IMG/VR virus record: IMGVR_UViG_3300006736_000124
Coordinates: 1-20,509 of that record
DNA from: a virus
Length of the DNA stretch: 20,509 nucleotides
Strand: one strand, 5' to 3'
Part shown: positions 18,162 to 20,509 of the stretch, one piece after another
How positions within the stretch are numbered: the stretch's first letter is position 1
Layout of the letters: each line of letters opens with the position of its first letter
Program-made: the position numbers and the translations under genes
The notes under the pieces: generated by a model
What the model was told of the DNA's origin: nothing
The model's input: only the letters and a program-made list of their open reading frames with translations
Database searches by the model: none

Positions 18162-19171
18162 CTATAGCTCCATAAAATATGAGTGTTGCTTTCCATCTGG
18201 CCAGCGGAAGTTTGCACAATAAACTCTGCGCGGTCCTGCAACTCTCTAATATCTCTTGCTCCGGTATAAGACAAGCCGCTGCGTATGCCGCCAATAACAT
18301 CTTTCATAACATTTCCCACAGAACCCTTAAAAGGAATAATTGTCGAAACCCCTTCTGGTGAAGAAGACTTTCCCCTCCAGTCTCTCTGCGCGTCTACAGA
18401 CGCCATCCCTCTATAAACTTTATATTTTTCAGCTTTCTCATTCGACAACAATTCACCAGGCGATTCAGTAGTGCCAGCCAACATGGAGCCCAACATAACA
18501 AAGTCAGCCCCCGCAGCCAGGGCTTTTACAATATCGCCACTGTTTTTGATCCCACCATCAGCAATTAACTTAGCATCTCTATCCGTATATGAGCAATCAA
18601 CAATCGATTGAAAGGTTGGTACTCCGTGACCGGTAATAATTCTTGTACTACATATCGAGCCGCCGCCAATTCCCACTTTTATACTGTTTGCTCCCCAATC
18701 TGCTAAATCATTAAAAGCTTCAAGCGTTGCAACGTTGCCCGCCATCAAGTGAATCGTAGTGCCAAAAATATCTCTTAGTGTTCCTAGCGCCCTCTTGACC
18801 AACTCATGGTGCCCGTGAGCCACATCCAAACAAACAATACGGGTGCCGGCATCCCATAAAGCACAGGCTCGAGCTTCATAATCACCAGTCACTCCAATTG
18901 CCGCGGCAGTGTAGGGGATGGTTGCTTTTTTAACAAGTGTAACTTGCTCTTCAATTGTGTTATATCTATGAGCCACGCCCAAGCCCCCTTCACTGTACAT
19001 AGCGCGCAACATTTCAGATTCAGAAACAGTGTCCATTGGGCTTGATATGACTGGGGCCCCTAGATAAATTGTATCATCTAAAAAGCTTCCAATATCGACC
19101 TCACTTCGGCTTTTAATATCACTATATTTTGGTACTAAAAGTACATCATCAAACGAAGATGCCTTGTGCAT
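18158..19171 (-). CDS. IMP dehydrogenase / GMP reductase family enzyme, CBS-less
   Basis: 337 aa from ATG 19169-19171 ([14 protein letters not shown]), with GAGGGGG upstream; a longer in-frame start at 19309 would run through the upstream gene. Motifs SPMDTVS (44-50), [12 protein letters not shown] (114-125), [17 protein letters not shown] (167-183, catalytic C174), IADGGI (203-208), GMAS (255-258) and [10 protein letters not shown] (323-332) define the IMPDH/GMPR barrel. It lacks the roughly 120-residue CBS pair of IMPDH, and its length is that of GMP reductase. The choice between XMP and IMP formation cannot be decided here. It would steer purine nucleotides in the infected cell. Confidence 0.88.
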   Translation of the reverse strand: MHKASSFDDVLLVPKYSDIKSRSEVDIGSFLDDTIYLGAPVISSPMDTVSESEMLRAMYSEGGLGVAHRYNTIEEQVTLVKKATIPYTAAAIGVTGDYEARACALWDAGTRIVCLDVAHGHHELVKRALGTLRDIFGTTIHLMAGNVATLEAFNDLADWGANSIKVGIGGGSICSTRIITGHGVPTFQSIVDCSYTDRDAKLIADGGIKNSGDIVKALAAGADFVMLGSMLAGTTESPGELLSNEKAEKYKVYRGMASVDAQRDWRGKSSSPEGVSTIIPFKGSVGNVMKDVIGGIRSGLSYTGARDIRELQDRAEFIVQTSAGQMESNTHILWSYR

Positions 19172-19173
19172 AA

Positions 19174-19470
19174 TTAATCCCCCTCTAAAACTTGCAAATA
19201 CCTTTGCAAATACCAAATTGCTTTCTTGATATCTTCTGCTGGCTTGCCTTTGTGGTTGTGTCTTGAAATATATTTTAATGCATTTCCACAGTGATAGTTT
19301 AATTTCCAATCCTCAACAACCTCAATTGTTTCAAACTTTCCGTGATTATAATGTTCGGGTTTCGTAACCGCATCATATTCAGGCTCTGTGGGTGTTAGCT
19401 TTTGTTCCGCAGCTTCCATTATCTCTTCTAAAGTTTGTTTTGCTTCACTATACGATATATTACTGCTCAT
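19174..19470 (-). CDS. DUF3310 protein (SaV-like)
   Basis: 98 aa. The DUF3310 signature is complete: VTKPEHYNHGKFETIEVVED (35-54), LNYHCGNALKYISRHNHKGK and DIKKAIWYLQRYL. Phage proteins of this family are usually annotated as nucleotide kinase-like on weak grounds and are found next to nucleotide metabolism genes. The N-terminal 34 residues are a charged helix. It is coupled by an ATGA overlap to the methylase upstream and is followed 2 nt later by the IMPDH-like gene. Confidence 0.92.
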   Translation of the reverse strand: MSSNISYSEAKQTLEEIMEAAEQKLTPTEPEYDAVTKPEHYNHGKFETIEVVEDWKLNYHCGNALKYISRHNHKGKPAEDIKKAIWYLQRYLQVLEGD

Positions 19471-19937
19471 TTGCTCTCCATCGTTTTTAAAGTAGGTGAC
19501 TGACTATTTTTAAACACCACCAAGGCCGAAGGAAAGGGTGCAGAATTTTTTGAATCTCCAAACTTCAGGCGGCCGCGAATAAAAATAATTTCTGCTGCGT
19601 GCATAATGTAGTCGTGCCACCACGCAGTATCAGTACGAGAGGGAACAAGCAGAACAACCGTGGTATCGAGCTTTAAGCTCTCTTCGTAACATTTTTTTAC
19701 CCATTTTTTAACCTCTCTCCCATATGGAGGGTTACAAAATACTATTTCACCTTGCCAGTCCTGAGCCAAGCCATCATCCGCTTTCGTGAAGAACTTATCA
19801 CACTTTTTATTCCACGGAGTAGCGCACGGATCTAGTGTAAAATGAAACCTCGCATCTAATTTATCAAAAAGTATTTGCGGAGTTGACCACTCGCACGACT
19901 CAGAACTGAACATTATCCGTTGAGCTGCATTATTCAT
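19467..19937 (-). CDS. dam: Phage DNA N6-adenine methyltransferase (Dam, PF05869 type)
   Basis: 156 aa. EWSTPQILFDKLD (16-28), LDPCAT (35-40, SAM-binding), GEIVFCNPPYG (63-73, catalytic NPPY at 69-72), VLLVPSRTDTAWWHDY (95-110) and GRLKFGDSKNSAPFPSALVVF (motif starting at 122) are the full set for this family. It would methylate adenines in phage DNA, commonly to evade host restriction; target specificity is unknown. ATG start overlaps the preceding gene by 4 nt. Confidence 0.95.
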   Translation of the reverse strand: MNNAAQRIMFSSESCEWSTPQILFDKLDARFHFTLDPCATPWNKKCDKFFTKADDGLAQDWQGEIVFCNPPYGREVKKWVKKCYEESLKLDTTVVLLVPSRTDTAWWHDYIMHAAEIIFIRGRLKFGDSKNSAPFPSALVVFKNSQSPTLKTMESK

Positions 19938-20161
19938 ACTTTACCCCGCAATTTCATTATAACCTGCTGTAAGTGGTGCATCACTTTCTCAAGCTCCTCT
20001 AATACATCTGATTTTACCACAGCTTCCTCGCGAGGTTGGTCTGGTTTTTTCCTAGGATTTGTATTGACCTCTGTGCTTTTATAAACTTCCGCTGCTCGAG
20101 CATAGGCGCGCCGGCGGTTGAACGTGGGCAGGGTTTTTCTTCTTATATCATGACTGTGCAT
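19934..20161 (-). CDS. Small basic hypothetical protein (75 aa)
   Basis: ATG with GGAGTAAAAA upstream; overlaps the dUTPase tail by 14 nt and the methylase start by 4 nt. The N-terminal half is basic (IRRKTLPTFNRRRAYARAAE), and the C-terminal half (DVLEELEKVMHHLQQVIMKL) is a predicted coiled coil or helix. It could bind nucleic acid as a dimer. I do not recognise it. Confidence 0.7.
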   Translation of the reverse strand: MHSHDIRRKTLPTFNRRRAYARAAEVYKSTEVNTNPRKKPDQPREEAVVKSDVLEELEKVMHHLQQVIMKLRGKV

Positions 20162-20509
20162 TTTTTACTCCGCTATTTAAGTCAGTTGTTTTATCAGTTG
20201 AGCCCAAGGCACCTTGGCCACGATCAGAAATTGTAATTGGATAGTTATCATATAAATTATTCTTTTCAGATTCCATAACCCGAAAATGAACAACCGGTAC
20301 CATAACGAGTTGAGCTATTTTATCATCTGCACAAACCAGCTGCTCCGTGTCTCCAATGTTGTGCAAGTCTACAAAAATCTCACCGTCATAACCACTGTCG
20401 ACAACGTGCGCGCCAACCACCAAGGACTTCTTGGCGCCCATGCTAGATCTGTTGCATACCTGAAGCATGTATCCATGAGGTACTCCAACCTTAATGCCCG
20501 TGGGCAATA
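20148..20509 (-). CDS. dut: dUTPase, 5' end beyond window edge
   Basis: The visible 119 residues cover most of a trimeric dUTPase: PTGIKVGVPHGY at the edge, RSSMG (motif II), AHVVDSGYDGEIFV (motif III), DDKIAQLVMVP (motif IV) and RGQGALGSTD (motif V). The N-terminus, including motif I, lies outside the window. It hydrolyses dUTP to dUMP, keeping uracil out of phage DNA and feeding thymidylate synthesis. The tail overlaps the next start by 14 nt. Confidence 0.93.
   Translation of the reverse strand, partial: LPTGIKVGVPHGYMLQVCNRSSMGAKKSLVVGAHVVDSGYDGEIFVDLHNIGDTEQLVCADDKIAQLVMVPVVHFRVMESEKNNLYDNYPITISDRGQGALGSTDKTTDLNSGVKNAQS

Noticed and set aside
19172-19309. N-terminal extension of the IMPDH-like protein
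   Set aside because: The 46 added residues have no family similarity, overlap the DUF3310 gene out of frame, and the ATG at 19171 has a strong SD.

Overview
The window is a dense stretch of bacteriophage DNA: 58 or so genes, nearly all small and all read from the minus strand, packed with start/stop overlaps, with only short gaps and no plus-strand gene I can support. The cargo (phage N6-adenine methyltransferase, dUTPase, MazG-like pyrophosphohydrolase, DUF3310 protein, GroEL, Hsp20, ClpP-type protease, glutaredoxin, tRNAs) points to a large lytic tailed phage of the kind found in aquatic metagenomes. The host cannot be named from the sequence. There is no integrase, transposase or CRISPR array. 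No stretch over 300 bases lacks a gene.

Reading in the direction of transcription (high to low coordinates), the right end (20.5-17.6 kb) carries nucleotide and DNA-modification genes: dUTPase (cut by the right edge), a small basic protein, a Dam-type methylase, a DUF3310 protein, a CBS-less IMP dehydrogenase/GMP reductase relative, then a phage regulator-like protein and a small sigma-region-4 protein. A possible capsid block follows (17.6-14.4 kb): an acidic, repeat-containing protein resembling a prohead core component, a strong hairpin terminator, a ClpP-like serine protease and a 564-residue protein. A second operon (14.4-10.8 kb) encodes GroEL, small proteins, a glutaredoxin and Hsp20.

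The left 10.6 kb is the unusual part. It is a head-to-tail array of at least 24 divergent small genes (about 47-95 codons) whose products start M-[KQR]-[VI]-G-D-L-V, have a short beta-rich middle resembling an SH3/KOW-like barrel, and end L-E-V-[VI]-[SN]-[EA]-x-R. Consecutive genes usually overlap by exactly 14 nt, and the same DNA encodes the tail of one protein and the head of the next, with the ribosome-binding site buried in the L-E-V codons. Unrelated genes (GIY-YIG protein, MazG-like enzyme, Zn-ribbon protein and others) sit between the same junctions, and a tRNA-Ala gene lies in frame inside one cassette. Where the overlap chain is broken, a recurring promoter-like motif, TTTACT-N16-TATAWT, is usually found. 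The array therefore looks like a translationally coupled cassette system whose short shared junctions could allow genes to be exchanged. That is an inference; the overlaps, the motif and the tRNA insertion are read directly from the sequence.
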